Positions 1-5,798 are shown, numbered from the stretch's first letter. The stretch is DNA of 5,798 nt from Spirochaetales bacterium (GCA_023131935.1 JAGLYY010000195.1:1-5798); one strand, 5' to 3'. Notes: a model not told the origin generated them from the sequence alone. Made by a program: numbers and translations.

Positions 1-260
1 CCCGGTGTATCAGGGGCTAACCAATCGATCTCTCCAGCGACGGCGGTTGTTGAGATTGTACCCCCATCGGCTTGCCATTGAAAAGCGGGTAATTCCCCTT
101 CAGGTGTGTATACGGAACAGGAGAGGGCCACACCCTGATTTACCTCTATCACTTCCCGTGATGCGGTCAGTACTAATTCCGGTTCCGTGGGGCCCTTTTC
201 TGTACCGCAGCTTACGAGAACAGTAAGAACAGCAAGGGTAAGTACCAATAGCCTTTTCAT
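1..260 (-). CDS. Ig-like domain lipoprotein, N-terminal fragment (C-terminus beyond the left edge)
   Basis: The first 86 codons of a gene read leftward and off the window. The protein starts MKRLLVLTLAVLTVLVSCG, a lipoprotein signal peptide: basic n-region, hydrophobic core of about 13 residues, and lipobox Leu15-Val16-Ser17-Cys18, so Cys18 should be lipidated and the protein anchored in a membrane. After a short linker (TEKGPTEPE) comes a beta-rich segment with Cys48 in an 'ALSCSV' strand, Trp62 in 'FQWQADGG' and Trp80 in 'IDWLAP'. This spacing is typical of bacterial Ig-like or PKD-type surface domains. The start is secure because AAGGAGGT lies 5 nt (counted from GGAGG) before the ATG. An alternative frame opening at 282 would destroy the signal peptide and is rejected. 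A role in surface adhesion or scaffolding is inference; the rest of the protein is needed to name it. Confidence 0.8.
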   Translation of the reverse strand, partial: MKRLLVLTLAVLTVLVSCGTEKGPTEPELVLTASREVIEVNQGVALSCSVYTPEGELPAFQWQADGGTISTTAVAGEIDWLAPDTP

Positions 261-264
261 ATCG

Positions 265-272
265 ACCTCCTT
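265..272 (-). promoter_or_regulatory. Strong Shine-Dalgarno site of the Ig-like lipoprotein gene
   Basis: The minus strand reads AAGGAGGT, ending 4 nt before the ATG at 260 (5 nt from the GGAGG core). It is the only full-consensus, well-spaced ribosome binding site in the window. It fixes the lipoprotein start and shows that this organism does use canonical sites, which makes their absence before leuS and the 245-aa gene notable. Confidence 0.85.
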
Positions 273-292
273 TTTTCTCCAATTGTCTTTAA

Positions 293-309
293 TTCAGGCC
301 GTCCCTGAA
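293..309. other. Short hairpin upstream of the Ig-like lipoprotein gene
   Basis: TTCAGG and CCTGAA form a perfect 6-bp stem around a 5-nt loop. With the C at 310 bulged, three more A-T pairs extend it over 290-313. It lies 33 nt upstream of the lipoprotein ATG, so it would sit in the 5' untranslated region if transcription starts further up. No T-run follows on either strand, so it is not a classical terminator. It could be an mRNA structure or a protein site; its function is unknown. Confidence 0.4.
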
Positions 310-322
310 CTTAATCCCACTG

Positions 323-424
323 AATCGAGGCTGTTCATTGCGCTATATATGGTGTCTTCATATTTTGATACCACTATATATAATGCTGAAATCTATTACT
401 ATTGGTCACCGGACAGCCTCTATT
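323..424. repeat. Nested inverted repeat, about 102 bp (structured RNA or remnant element)
   Basis: The outer arms at 323-336 and 411-424 match over 12 of 14 positions (8-bp perfect core GAGGCTGT / ACAGCCTC). Between them lies a second inverted repeat: TATATAT (344-350) against ATATATA (376-382), then after a 3-nt bulge (ACT, 373-375) GGTGTC (351-356) against GATACC (367-372), closing a 10-nt loop. The whole would fold as a long irregular hairpin with an unpaired 25-nt stretch on the 3' side. Both non-Watson-Crick positions inside the stems (335/412 and 354/369) become G-U pairs in a plus-strand RNA but A-C mismatches in a minus-strand RNA. There is no obvious target-site duplication and no coding sequence. 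It is either a structured RNA, a regulatory leader, or a decayed MITE-like repeat. Confidence 0.45.
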
Positions 425-427
425 ACT

Positions 428-439
428 TAAACCGGTTTA
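428..439. promoter_or_regulatory. Perfect 12-bp palindrome, possible operator
   Basis: TAAACCGGTTTA is a perfect dyad with no spacer. It sits between the terminator of the 472-aa gene and the nested inverted repeat, upstream of the lipoprotein gene on the minus strand. Palindromes of this length are typical dimeric-regulator sites, but no convincing promoter could be placed beside it, so the assignment is tentative. Confidence 0.25.
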
Positions 440-469
440 GCAGGTTTGGAAAAAATTGTTTAAAATAAA

Positions 470-503
470 GGGAATTGTAAAAATTCGATTTTTTACAATT
501 CCC
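470..503 (-). terminator. Rho-independent terminator of the 472-aa protein gene
   Basis: A perfect 14-bp stem (GGGAATTGTAAAAA at 470-483 with its complement at 490-503) closes a 6-nt loop. Read on the minus strand, the hairpin is followed at once by TTTATTTTA, a suitable U-rich release tract. It begins 6 nt after the stop codon of the 472-aa gene. The plus-strand side has no T-run after the stem, so it acts mainly on leftward transcription. It separates that gene from the downstream lipoprotein gene, which should therefore have its own promoter. Confidence 0.88.
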
Positions 504-509
504 AACATA

Positions 510-1928
510 TCAGTTAGTTGTTGAGTCAATGCCCAGCCGTTTCAGCTGTTCCGACTCCTCCTTTCTTGCTACATACTCATGCATTTTCTGGTTTGTTTTC
601 ACTACGGAGTTTTTAATGCCGTTTATCTCAATCTTAATTCCCCTCACCTGGTTCCGGCGTTCATGGGGAACTTCGGCTTTGAAGTAGGTATCGACAGGGG
701 GCAGGAGAAGGAGGATTTCCCGTACCTCCTTGAGATTCGATTCAAGTACTTTGTAAATCTGTTCCTCCGGAACTCCCTCGAGTTTAAGGTAGGCGGAACT
801 CATTTTATTGGCAAAAGCGGTAAGGACCCTGTTCCGTTTGCTGAGGTTTTCAGTAAAACCGGTAAAGTTGAGTTTGATTGTCCGGGCTGTTGGTGAAATA
901 TCATCGAAAAATTCCAGATCAAGCGTAAGTTTGCTATCCTGTTTATTCCCGGCTCCAATGATCCATCGTTTGATCTTCTCTCCAAGGGAGAGTTTTCGTT
1001 GTTTCAGCAGAAGAGAATTGGCAAGGAGTTTCCGGTAGGCTTGTTCCATGTGAAGGTTTGCTCCCCCCAGGGTGCGGACGGCGTCGAGAAGAATAGTTTT
1101 GTATGAAACAGTTTTCTCTTCTTTCTCCTTTTTCTCTTCAAAATAAAGGTTCTTCAGGACCTTCTCTCTGAGCCCCTTGCTGTTCGCGCTGAGATCCTCT
1201 GCCAGGATTTCCTGGATGAGTTCGGTATAAAAAGGGGTATGTTCCGCGATAGGGGCAAAGGCTTTTTTAACCTGCCGCAAAACGCTTTCAGGATCCAACT
1301 CATAGGTAGTGTTATTAATCTGGAGCCCGCGAAAGACAGTCTTCCGGATTACAAACTTATACCGCTCTTTTTGAAGAGTCGCAACTGATTTGAGAATTTT
1401 GAGTATTTCATTGGAAATTTTTTCGAGCTGATTCTGAGCGTCTTTGACAATACCGCTTGAAAGAGTATCCCCTCCCGCTTTGATTTTCCCTGTCATTTCC
1501 CCGAGTACTCTCGTATTGATGTTTGATGATAAATCGGAGAGCCGGCCCCATTTGATGTAATTGATCAGTTTCACAAGAAGACGGATATGGGGCAAATCAA
1601 GAAACTCGATGTTGAACTGATAGTAATTGTTCAGGAATTCAAGTTGAGAATCAAAATTTGATAATCGGTTACTGATCTGGTCCATCTTTTCTGATTCTAA
1701 GAATGAGTCAGCAGGGGGAATGACTATGTCGGAACTCTTCTGCTCATATTTGTAGAGATCTTCCTTAATGAGGGATTTCCGGAGCAGAAGATTGTAGATA
1801 TTTTCAAAATTCGTGTGAAAGATACGAAAGAGTTCCTTGAGCTGAGACATCTCTTTTGTATCAATCCAGTGGACCCGTTTCCCGATAGCCGATTCTACCT
1901 GATCTTCGAAGCTGAGATTATCTTCCAT
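510..1928 (-). CDS. Conserved-looking hypothetical protein, 472 aa, helical, cytoplasmic
   Basis: I do not recognise a named family. The protein has no signal peptide and no membrane segment, and it appears to contain no cysteine and only three tryptophans (residues 21, 127 and 322). It is rich in Lys, Glu and Leu and looks mostly alpha-helical. Likely coiled-coil stretches lie at about 155-195, at about 255-275 with a charged KEKEEK run, and at the C-terminus (about 435-465). Motif-like blocks include 'YKYEQKSSDIVIPP' (59-72), 'FDSQLEFLNNYYQFNIEFLDLPHIRLL' in pieces from about 92-118, and 'LLLLPPVDTYFKAEVPHERRNQVRGI' in pieces from about 405-431. These give the impression of a real conserved protein with two or three domains, perhaps restricted to spirochaetes (inference). 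The gene is monocistronic: its own promoter lies immediately upstream and a strong terminator follows. Length, ATG start and uninterrupted frame all support a functional gene. A scaffold or regulatory role is possible, but nothing shows it. Confidence 0.85.
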   Translation of the reverse strand: MEDNLSFEDQVESAIGKRVHWIDTKEMSQLKELFRIFHTNFENIYNLLLRKSLIKEDLYKYEQKSSDIVIPPADSFLESEKMDQISNRLSNFDSQLEFLNNYYQFNIEFLDLPHIRLLVKLINYIKWGRLSDLSSNINTRVLGEMTGKIKAGGDTLSSGIVKDAQNQLEKISNEILKILKSVATLQKERYKFVIRKTVFRGLQINNTTYELDPESVLRQVKKAFAPIAEHTPFYTELIQEILAEDLSANSKGLREKVLKNLYFEEKKEKEEKTVSYKTILLDAVRTLGGANLHMEQAYRKLLANSLLLKQRKLSLGEKIKRWIIGAGNKQDSKLTLDLEFFDDISPTARTIKLNFTGFTENLSKRNRVLTAFANKMSSAYLKLEGVPEEQIYKVLESNLKEVREILLLLPPVDTYFKAEVPHERRNQVRGIKIEINGIKNSVVKTNQKMHEYVARKEESEQLKRLGIDSTTN

Positions 1929-1936
1929 ATGGCTCT

Positions 1937-1965
1937 ATTATGAGATAAAATAAAGCCCCTTGCAA
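1937..1965 (-). promoter_or_regulatory. Candidate sigma-70-type promoter for the 472-aa protein gene
   Basis: Reading leftward, TTGCAA (1960-1965, 4 of 6 to the -35 consensus) and CATAAT (1937-1942, 5 of 6 to the -10 consensus) are separated by exactly 17 bp. Only 8 nt separate the -10 box from the ATG at 1928, so transcription would begin at or within a couple of bases of the start codon, giving an mRNA with almost no leader. A weak AGAG overlaps this spacer and is the only possible ribosome binding site. Confidence 0.45.
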
Positions 1966-1970
1966 TGAAT

Positions 1971-1990
1971 AATCGGAGGTAATCGAAGGT
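1971..1990 (+). promoter_or_regulatory. Tandemly duplicated Shine-Dalgarno region of the DUF4416 gene
   Basis: AATCGGAGGT is followed directly by AATCGAAGGT, a 10-bp tandem repeat with one mismatch. The first copy has the better GGAGG core but lies 14 nt from the ATG at 1994. The second has a weaker GAAGG core only 4 nt away. Neither spacing is ideal, but together they support the ATG at 1994, which also fits the expected N-terminus of the family. A weak possible -10 box (TAAAAT, 1946-1951) lies upstream without a clear -35. Confidence 0.5.
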
Positions 1991-1993
1991 AAA

Positions 1994-2527
1994 ATGGGGG
2001 AAATTGCCCTTTTTCCGGAAACTAAACTCGTAATTGGGGTCCTCTCGAGCTCATTCACGGTGATGGAGGAGCTGGAAGGGAAATTGAAAAGACTGTATGG
2101 TCCAATTGATTCCCGGATCGGCCCCTGGCCCTTTGCTTTTACCGAGTACTATACGAAAGAGATGGGTCCGGAGATCTTCCGGTTTTTCTTTTCCTTTGAA
2201 ACGCTGATAGATCCATCCGGGCTTTCGGTTATCAAACGAAAAACAAACGAAATTGAAAAGGAGTATACCGCGGGCGGTAACCGGAGGATAAATATAGATC
2301 CCGGTATAATGACCGTTGATAATTTCATCCTGGCGACAACCAAGAGGCGGGGACACCGGATTCCCCTGGAGGATGGTATTTATGGAGAGGTTACCCTTAT
2401 TTACATGAATCGGGATTTCCAGCCTCTCCCATGGACTTACGCGGATTTCCGGAGCAGGGACTACCGGGACCATCTCCGTGAAGTCCGAAAAAAATACCTT
2501 GCCCAATTGAAGCGTCAATCCGGATAA
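1994..2527 (+). CDS. DUF4416 family protein
   Basis: A complete 177-aa protein that I recognise as DUF4416, a family of unknown function. Hallmarks in order: 'KLVIGVLSS' near the start (11-19); 'FTEYYTKEMG' (49-58) followed by 'FRFFFSFE' (62-69); 'KRKTNEIE' (81-88); 'RRINIDPG' (97-104); 'LATTKRRGHRI' (113-123); 'GIYGEVTL' (128-135); and the C-terminal signature 'PWTYADFRSRDY' (146-157) with a basic tail. The abundant conserved Tyr, His, Asp, Lys and Arg residues suggest a catalytic or ligand-binding site, but no reaction is known to me. There is no signal peptide or membrane segment, so it should be cytoplasmic. The length is as expected for the family as I recall it. It is transcribed divergently from the 472-aa gene and is followed after 16 bp by the 245-aa gene, probably on the same mRNA. 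Confidence 0.88.
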   Translation: MGEIALFPETKLVIGVLSSSFTVMEELEGKLKRLYGPIDSRIGPWPFAFTEYYTKEMGPEIFRFFFSFETLIDPSGLSVIKRKTNEIEKEYTAGGNRRINIDPGIMTVDNFILATTKRRGHRIPLEDGIYGEVTLIYMNRDFQPLPWTYADFRSRDYRDHLREVRKKYLAQLKRQSG

Positions 2528-2543
2528 TCCCTTCTTATCCTGT

Positions 2544-3281
2544 ATGAAAAGATTTTTTTATCTCACTCTCTGTCTTTTTCAATCATGCGTCTTCTTCGGA
2601 ACTGAAACAGAGATAGTAGTTTCTCTGCCGGAGCTTCCCGGCCGATGGGGTCATCACCCGGAATACCGGTACCTGGAGTATCCCGCAGTCGAAGGAATTA
2701 CTGCCCAATGTGTCACCCTTGAGCAATTCCCCCTGGAAATAAGGATAAGTAAATTGAAAAATATCCCTGTTATATTGCGTTGCGAAGAGAGCCGGGTATC
2801 CGCGGGAGGCGTATTTCCGGAGGACCTGGATACTGACGGAGTTCTTCATCTCAGTTGGGTCAAGGGACCCCTCTGCGAGATTCTCCTGCAATGTCTTGAA
2901 GCAGGGGGGACTGTTGATGATTTGAATGTTGGTAAAGTTCAGGAGGAACTGCTTTCGAAAGGGGAGGGGGATCCCTGGAGTGTGGACCGGGATCGGATCT
3001 TCAGGGACCTCTTCTTCCGAAACCTGACCTCCAGGTCTTTCCGGAAATTGCCCTGTCACGCTATCGAAGTACCCGCGGAGCAGGGAGTCTGGCTGCGGGG
3101 TAATCCATTTCACCCCTTACCTGTCTGGGAGGATGGTTTTCTATACCTTGGTCCCCTGCCTGAGGGGACCTGGAGTTTCATACATGAGGATTCCGGAAAT
3201 AAATGGATCCTTTCTCTCGATGATAAAGGATGGGAGGGATATAGCACCGGAACGGGTACGGTTTCTTCCGGAAGGTGGTAG
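2544..3281 (+). CDS. Hypothetical exported protein, probable lipoprotein, 245 aa
   Basis: The protein is not recognised. The N-terminus MKRFFYLTLCLFQSCVFFG is an export signal: two basic residues, a hydrophobic core, and a possible lipobox Phe12-Gln13-Ser14-Cys15. Phe and Gln at -3 and -2 are unusual for enterobacteria, though spirochaete lipoboxes are known to be looser; a non-lipidated or uncleaved signal anchor is the alternative. The mature part is mixed alpha/beta, with 'PELPGRWGHHPEYRYLEYP' early on (residues 30-48), a helical 'DPWSVDRDRIFRDLFFRNL' segment at about 143-161, and a Gly/Trp-rich C-terminus that ends in 'GTGTVSSGRW'. Several cysteines remain (about 56, 79, 110, 117, 171). 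No Shine-Dalgarno sequence precedes the ATG (the upstream bases are CTTCTTATCCTGT), so translation probably depends on coupling to the DUF4416 gene 16 bp upstream. The start is still favoured because it gives the signal peptide. Confidence 0.75.
   Translation: MKRFFYLTLCLFQSCVFFGTETEIVVSLPELPGRWGHHPEYRYLEYPAVEGITAQCVTLEQFPLEIRISKLKNIPVILRCEESRVSAGGVFPEDLDTDGVLHLSWVKGPLCEILLQCLEAGGTVDDLNVGKVQEELLSKGEGDPWSVDRDRIFRDLFFRNLTSRSFRKLPCHAIEVPAEQGVWLRGNPFHPLPVWEDGFLYLGPLPEGTWSFIHEDSGNKWILSLDDKGWEGYSTGTGTVSSGRW
3150..3170. other. GC-rich hairpin inside the 245-aa gene, beyond the leuS 3' end
   Basis: GGTCCCCT and AGGGGACC form a perfect 8-bp stem around a 5-nt loop within the codons for 'LGPLPEGTW'. 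It lies about 130 nt downstream of the leuS stop on the minus strand. No terminator can be seen in the 17-bp gap between the convergent genes, so leftward leuS transcripts probably enter this gene, and the hairpin might mark or protect their 3' end. Neither side has a T-run, so it is not a classical terminator, and it may simply follow from the coding sequence. Confidence 0.25.
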
Positions 3282-3298
3282 CTTCAAACGGCCGGGAC

Positions 3299-5719
3299 CT
3301 ACCTGGCAACAATATTAATGAGCTTGTTCGGTACCCCGATCACCTTGATAATCTCTTTTCCCTTAATGAGGTTCTGGATTCTTTCCGATTTCAGCGCTTT
3401 TTCCTTGATCTCTTCAACAGGAGTATCCAGAGGCATCATCATTTTGCTTCTGAGCTTCCCGTTTACCTGGATAACAATCTCTATCTCTTCATCCTTTGTC
3501 AGTTCTTCATTCCATTTCGGCCATTCGGCGGTTTTGGTCATGGATGCTTTGTTTCCGAGTTTTTCCCAGAGCTCCTCCCCGAGATGCGGGGCGTAGGGGG
3601 AAAGAAGGATGACGAAGGGTTCCCAGAGGGAGCGGGGAAGGGATTGAAGTTTCATTGCCTCGTTGATGAAAATCATCATTTGAGCGATAGCAGTATTAAA
3701 CTCAAGACTATCCGTATCGTTGGTAACCTTCTTTATCGTTTTATGGAGAAGCCGTTTCATTTCCAATGAAGGCTCTTCCCCGGTTATCGGTAACTCACTG
3801 ACTTTCCAGACCCTGTTCAGAAAACGGAGGACCCCTGTAAGCCCTTTAGTAGCCCAGGGCTTCGAGACTTCGATGGGACCCATGAACATCTCGTACATCC
3901 TCATGGAATCAGCGCCGAACTGTTCAATGATATCATCGGGGTTGATCACATTGCCGAGGGATTTTGACATTTTTACCCCCCCCTCACCGAGGATCATCCC
4001 CTGATTGATCAGTTTTATGAACGGTTCATCGGTGTTCACGAAACCCAGGTCGAAGAGGACCTTGTGCCAGAACCGGGCGTAAAGGAGGTGAAGGACCGCG
4101 TGTTCCACCCCGCCGATGTAGAGATTTACCGGCATCCAGTAGTCTACCTTCTCTTTGGAGGCAAATTCTTTTTCGTTGTGAGGGTCGAGATACCTGAGGT
4201 AGTACCAGCAGGACCCGGCCCACTGGGGCATAGTGTTTGTCTCTCTTTTCGCGCTTTTCCCATCGCCGGGTATAGTGGTTTCTACCCATTCGGTAATATT
4301 TGCCAGGGGGGACTCCCCGGTTCCTGTAGGTTCGTAACTCTCCACCTCCGGGAGCGCAAGAGGGAGATTGTCCTCGGGGAGGGGGAGTATCTCGCCGTCA
4401 GTGTGAAGCACGGGAATCGGTTCTCCCCAGTACCGTTGTCTGGAAAAAACCCAGTCCCGGAGTTTATAGTTTACCGCTTTTTCCCCAAGACCTTTTTCTT
4501 CAAGCCACGCAGTTATTTGTTCTTTGAATATAGGGGTGGAAAGGCCGGAGAACTGTCCGGAGTTCACCGCGATTCCCTCCGCTGTAAAAGCCTCTTCCAT
4601 CTGTGAAGGGCTGCCGTCGGGAGAAACAACCTGGATGATGGGAAGATTAAACTTTTTAGCGAATTCCCAATCCCGGGAATCATGGCCGGGAACAGCCATA
4701 ATAGCGCCGGTACCGTAAGAAATGAGAATATAGTCTGAGATCCAGACAGGGACCTTTTCATTGTTAACAGGATTAATAGCGTAAGCGCCGGTAAAAACTC
4801 CGGTTTTATCTTTGGCAAGGTCGGTACGTTCGAGGTCCGACTTCATGGCTGCTTGCTGCCGGTAGGATTCAACCGCTTCCCGATGCTCCGGGTGAACGAT
4901 CTGATTTACAAGAGGGTGTTCCGGCGAAAGGACCATATAGGTAGCGCCAAAGAGGGTGTCCGGGCGGGTGGTATATACCTCAATCGTATCATCGGAATCG
5001 GCAAGAGGGAAGTGCACATTGGCCCCCTCGCTTCGTCCGATCCAGTTTCTCTGCATCAACTTAACCGATTCCGGCCATTCCACCTTTTCGAGATCGTTAA
5101 GCAGCCTGTCAGCATAAGCGGTAATTTTCAGCATCCACTGCCTGAGGTTCTTGCGGACTACCTGCTCGCCGCAGCGGTCACACTTGCCGTCTTTTACCTC
5201 TTCGTTGGCAAGACCGGTTTTGCATGAGGGACACCAGTTGATAGGAACAACGGCCTCATAGGCGAGATCTTTTTTGTAGAGCTGCAGGAAAATCCACTGG
5301 GTCCACCGGTAATAATCGACCCGGTGGGTGGATATCTCCCTGTCCCAGTCGTAGGAGAAGCCTAAAGCTTTAATCTGCTGACGATACCGGTCGATATTTT
5401 TCTCGGTGGTGATTCTTGGATGGGTGCCGGTTTGGATAGCGTAGTTTTCCGCCGGGAGTCCAAAGGAATCGAAACCCATAGGGTGCAGTACATGATAGCC
5501 ATTCAGCCTCAGATACCGGCAGTAAATATCGGTAGCGGTGTATCCTTCAGGATGGCCCACGTGAAGGCCGGCCCCTGAGGGGTAGGGGAACATGTCGAGG
5601 ACATACCGTCGTTTCTCTTTTGGAACTGAAGGATCTTCAGTCACTTTAAAAGTTTTGTTTTCTTCCCAGTACTTCTGCCACTTGTTTTCAATGGCAGCGA
5701 AATCATATTTCCTGTTCAT
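3299..5719 (-). CDS. leuS: Leucine--tRNA ligase (leucyl-tRNA synthetase)
   Basis: Cytoplasmic class Ia synthetase that activates leucine with ATP, attaches it to tRNA-Leu, and hydrolyses mischarged tRNA. From the ATG it has 806 residues, a little shorter than E. coli LeuRS. Visible in order: N-terminal '[14 protein letters not shown]'; 'MFPYPSG' (43-49) and the HIGH-type motif HVGH (53-56); a zinc-ribbon-like insert with Cys163, Cys166, Cys180 and Cys183; the CP1 editing domain with '[11 protein letters not shown]' (250-260) and '[15 protein letters not shown]' (336-350), whose Asp347 and Asp350 match the editing-site aspartates; '[14 protein letters not shown]' (500-513); KMSKS (583-587); an anticodon-binding helical domain; and the C-terminal '[11 protein letters not shown]' domain. 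No key residue is missing. An in-frame TTG at 5740 would add seven residues (MTGIIPP), but it lies inside the predicted promoter, so the ATG at 5719 is preferred. The gene stands alone on this strand, with no visible Shine-Dalgarno sequence. Confidence 0.97.
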   Translation of the reverse strand: MNRKYDFAAIENKWQKYWEENKTFKVTEDPSVPKEKRRYVLDMFPYPSGAGLHVGHPEGYTATDIYCRYLRLNGYHVLHPMGFDSFGLPAENYAIQTGTHPRITTEKNIDRYRQQIKALGFSYDWDREISTHRVDYYRWTQWIFLQLYKKDLAYEAVVPINWCPSCKTGLANEEVKDGKCDRCGEQVVRKNLRQWMLKITAYADRLLNDLEKVEWPESVKLMQRNWIGRSEGANVHFPLADSDDTIEVYTTRPDTLFGATYMVLSPEHPLVNQIVHPEHREAVESYRQQAAMKSDLERTDLAKDKTGVFTGAYAINPVNNEKVPVWISDYILISYGTGAIMAVPGHDSRDWEFAKKFNLPIIQVVSPDGSPSQMEEAFTAEGIAVNSGQFSGLSTPIFKEQITAWLEEKGLGEKAVNYKLRDWVFSRQRYWGEPIPVLHTDGEILPLPEDNLPLALPEVESYEPTGTGESPLANITEWVETTIPGDGKSAKRETNTMPQWAGSCWYYLRYLDPHNEKEFASKEKVDYWMPVNLYIGGVEHAVLHLLYARFWHKVLFDLGFVNTDEPFIKLINQGMILGEGGVKMSKSLGNVINPDDIIEQFGADSMRMYEMFMGPIEVSKPWATKGLTGVLRFLNRVWKVSELPITGEEPSLEMKRLLHKTIKKVTNDTDSLEFNTAIAQMMIFINEAMKLQSLPRSLWEPFVILLSPYAPHLGEELWEKLGNKASMTKTAEWPKWNEELTKDEEIEIVIQVNGKLRSKMMMPLDTPVEEIKEKALKSERIQNLIKGKEIIKVIGVPNKLINIVAR

Positions 5720-5726
5720 GGGAGGG

Positions 5727-5756
5727 ATGATACCCGTCAAGGATACTGTGAGTCAA
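5727..5756 (-). promoter_or_regulatory. Predicted sigma-70-type leuS promoter
   Basis: Reading leftward, TTGACT (5751-5756, 5 of 6 to consensus) and TATCAT (5727-5732, 5 of 6) are separated by 18 bp. The next 7 nt are CCCTCCC, all pyrimidines, and the first purine is the A of the leuS ATG at 5719, which is where initiation is expected. This implies a leaderless leuS mRNA and explains the missing ribosome binding site. Confidence 0.6.
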
Positions 5757-5786
5757 CGTGTCTGATACTGTTCTCAGCAGTTCTCA
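5742..5786. repeat. Direct repeats around and upstream of the leuS -35 box
   Basis: GATACTGT occurs at 5742-5749 and 5764-5771, 22 bp apart, i.e. about two helical turns, flanking the -35 element. GTTCTCA occurs at 5770-5776 and 5780-5786, exactly 10 bp apart. Helically phased repeats at a promoter are the usual pattern of activator or repressor sites. No known regulator is recognised, and chance is possible for such short words. Confidence 0.3.
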
Positions 5787-5798
5787 TTATGGCCCATT

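Noticed and set aside
294..355. Two tiny overlapping open frames on the minus strand (MKTPYIAQ, then a 14-codon frame starting at 338 and ending in the 293-309 hairpin), resembling attenuator leader peptides.
   Set aside because: Neither has a ribosome binding site, there is no run of regulatory codons, and the hairpin has no T-run, so chance is the simpler reading.
187..468. A 93-codon plus-strand open frame across the intergenic region.
   Set aside because: It has no ribosome binding site, starts inside the opposing lipoprotein gene, and runs through the inverted repeats; its composition does not look like protein.
1773..2457. An identical 15-mer, GGATTTCCGGAGCAG, at 1773-1787 and 2443-2457.
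   Set aside because: Both copies are in coding sequence on opposite coding strands, encode unrelated peptides, and contain the common TTCCGG word; no repeat boundary is seen.
4064..4606. A 180-codon plus-strand open frame inside leuS.
   Set aside because: It is a shadow of the leuS coding frame with an implausible Phe/Gly/Pro-rich product and no ribosome binding site.
5720..5740. Seven-residue N-terminal extension of LeuS from TTG at 5740.
   Set aside because: The TTG lies between the predicted -35 and -10 boxes, has no Shine-Dalgarno sequence, and the extension adds nothing typical of the family.
5789..5798. Possible plus-strand start codon (ATGGCCCATT) of a divergent gene at the right edge.
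   Set aside because: Only three codons are visible and there is no ribosome binding site upstream.

Overview
The window looks like ordinary chromosome from a bacterium with a double membrane, most likely a spirochaete. This rests on two predicted lipoproteins, one with a loose spirochaete-style lipobox, on a DUF4416 gene (a family I recall from spirochaetes, deltaproteobacteria and planctomycetes), and on the general look of the leucyl-tRNA synthetase. No marker gene settles the lineage. There are no transposase, phage, CRISPR, toxin-antitoxin or tRNA/rRNA features, and I found no clear multi-gene novel system.

Layout from left to right. (1) Positions 1-260, minus strand: the N-terminal part of an Ig-like lipoprotein that runs off the left edge, with a textbook ribosome binding site. 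(2) Positions 261-509: intergenic DNA dense in inverted repeats. It holds a short hairpin near the lipoprotein start, a nested inverted repeat of about 100 bp, a 12-bp perfect palindrome, and a strong intrinsic terminator for the next gene. (3) Positions 510-1928, minus strand: a 472-residue, cysteine-free, helical cytoplasmic protein that I do not recognise. (4) Positions 1929-1993: a 65-bp divergent promoter region. (5) Positions 1994-2527 and 2544-3281, plus strand: a DUF4416 gene followed 16 bp later by a small predicted lipoprotein or exported protein, probably one transcript. (6) Positions 3299-5719, minus strand: leuS, complete, converging on the lipoprotein gene with a 17-bp gap. (7) Positions 5720-5798: the leuS promoter with nearby direct repeats.

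Only leuS has a firmly known job: it charges tRNA-Leu and hydrolyses mischarged products. The other genes are of unknown function, and their adjacency does not define a pathway. The most interesting signals concern expression. A near-consensus sigma-70-type promoter in front of leuS places the predicted transcription start on the A of the ATG, implying a leaderless mRNA and arguing against an upstream TTG start. The 472-aa gene has a similar, weaker arrangement. The nested inverted repeat at 323-424 could be a structured RNA or a remnant element, and its G-U pairs favour the plus strand.
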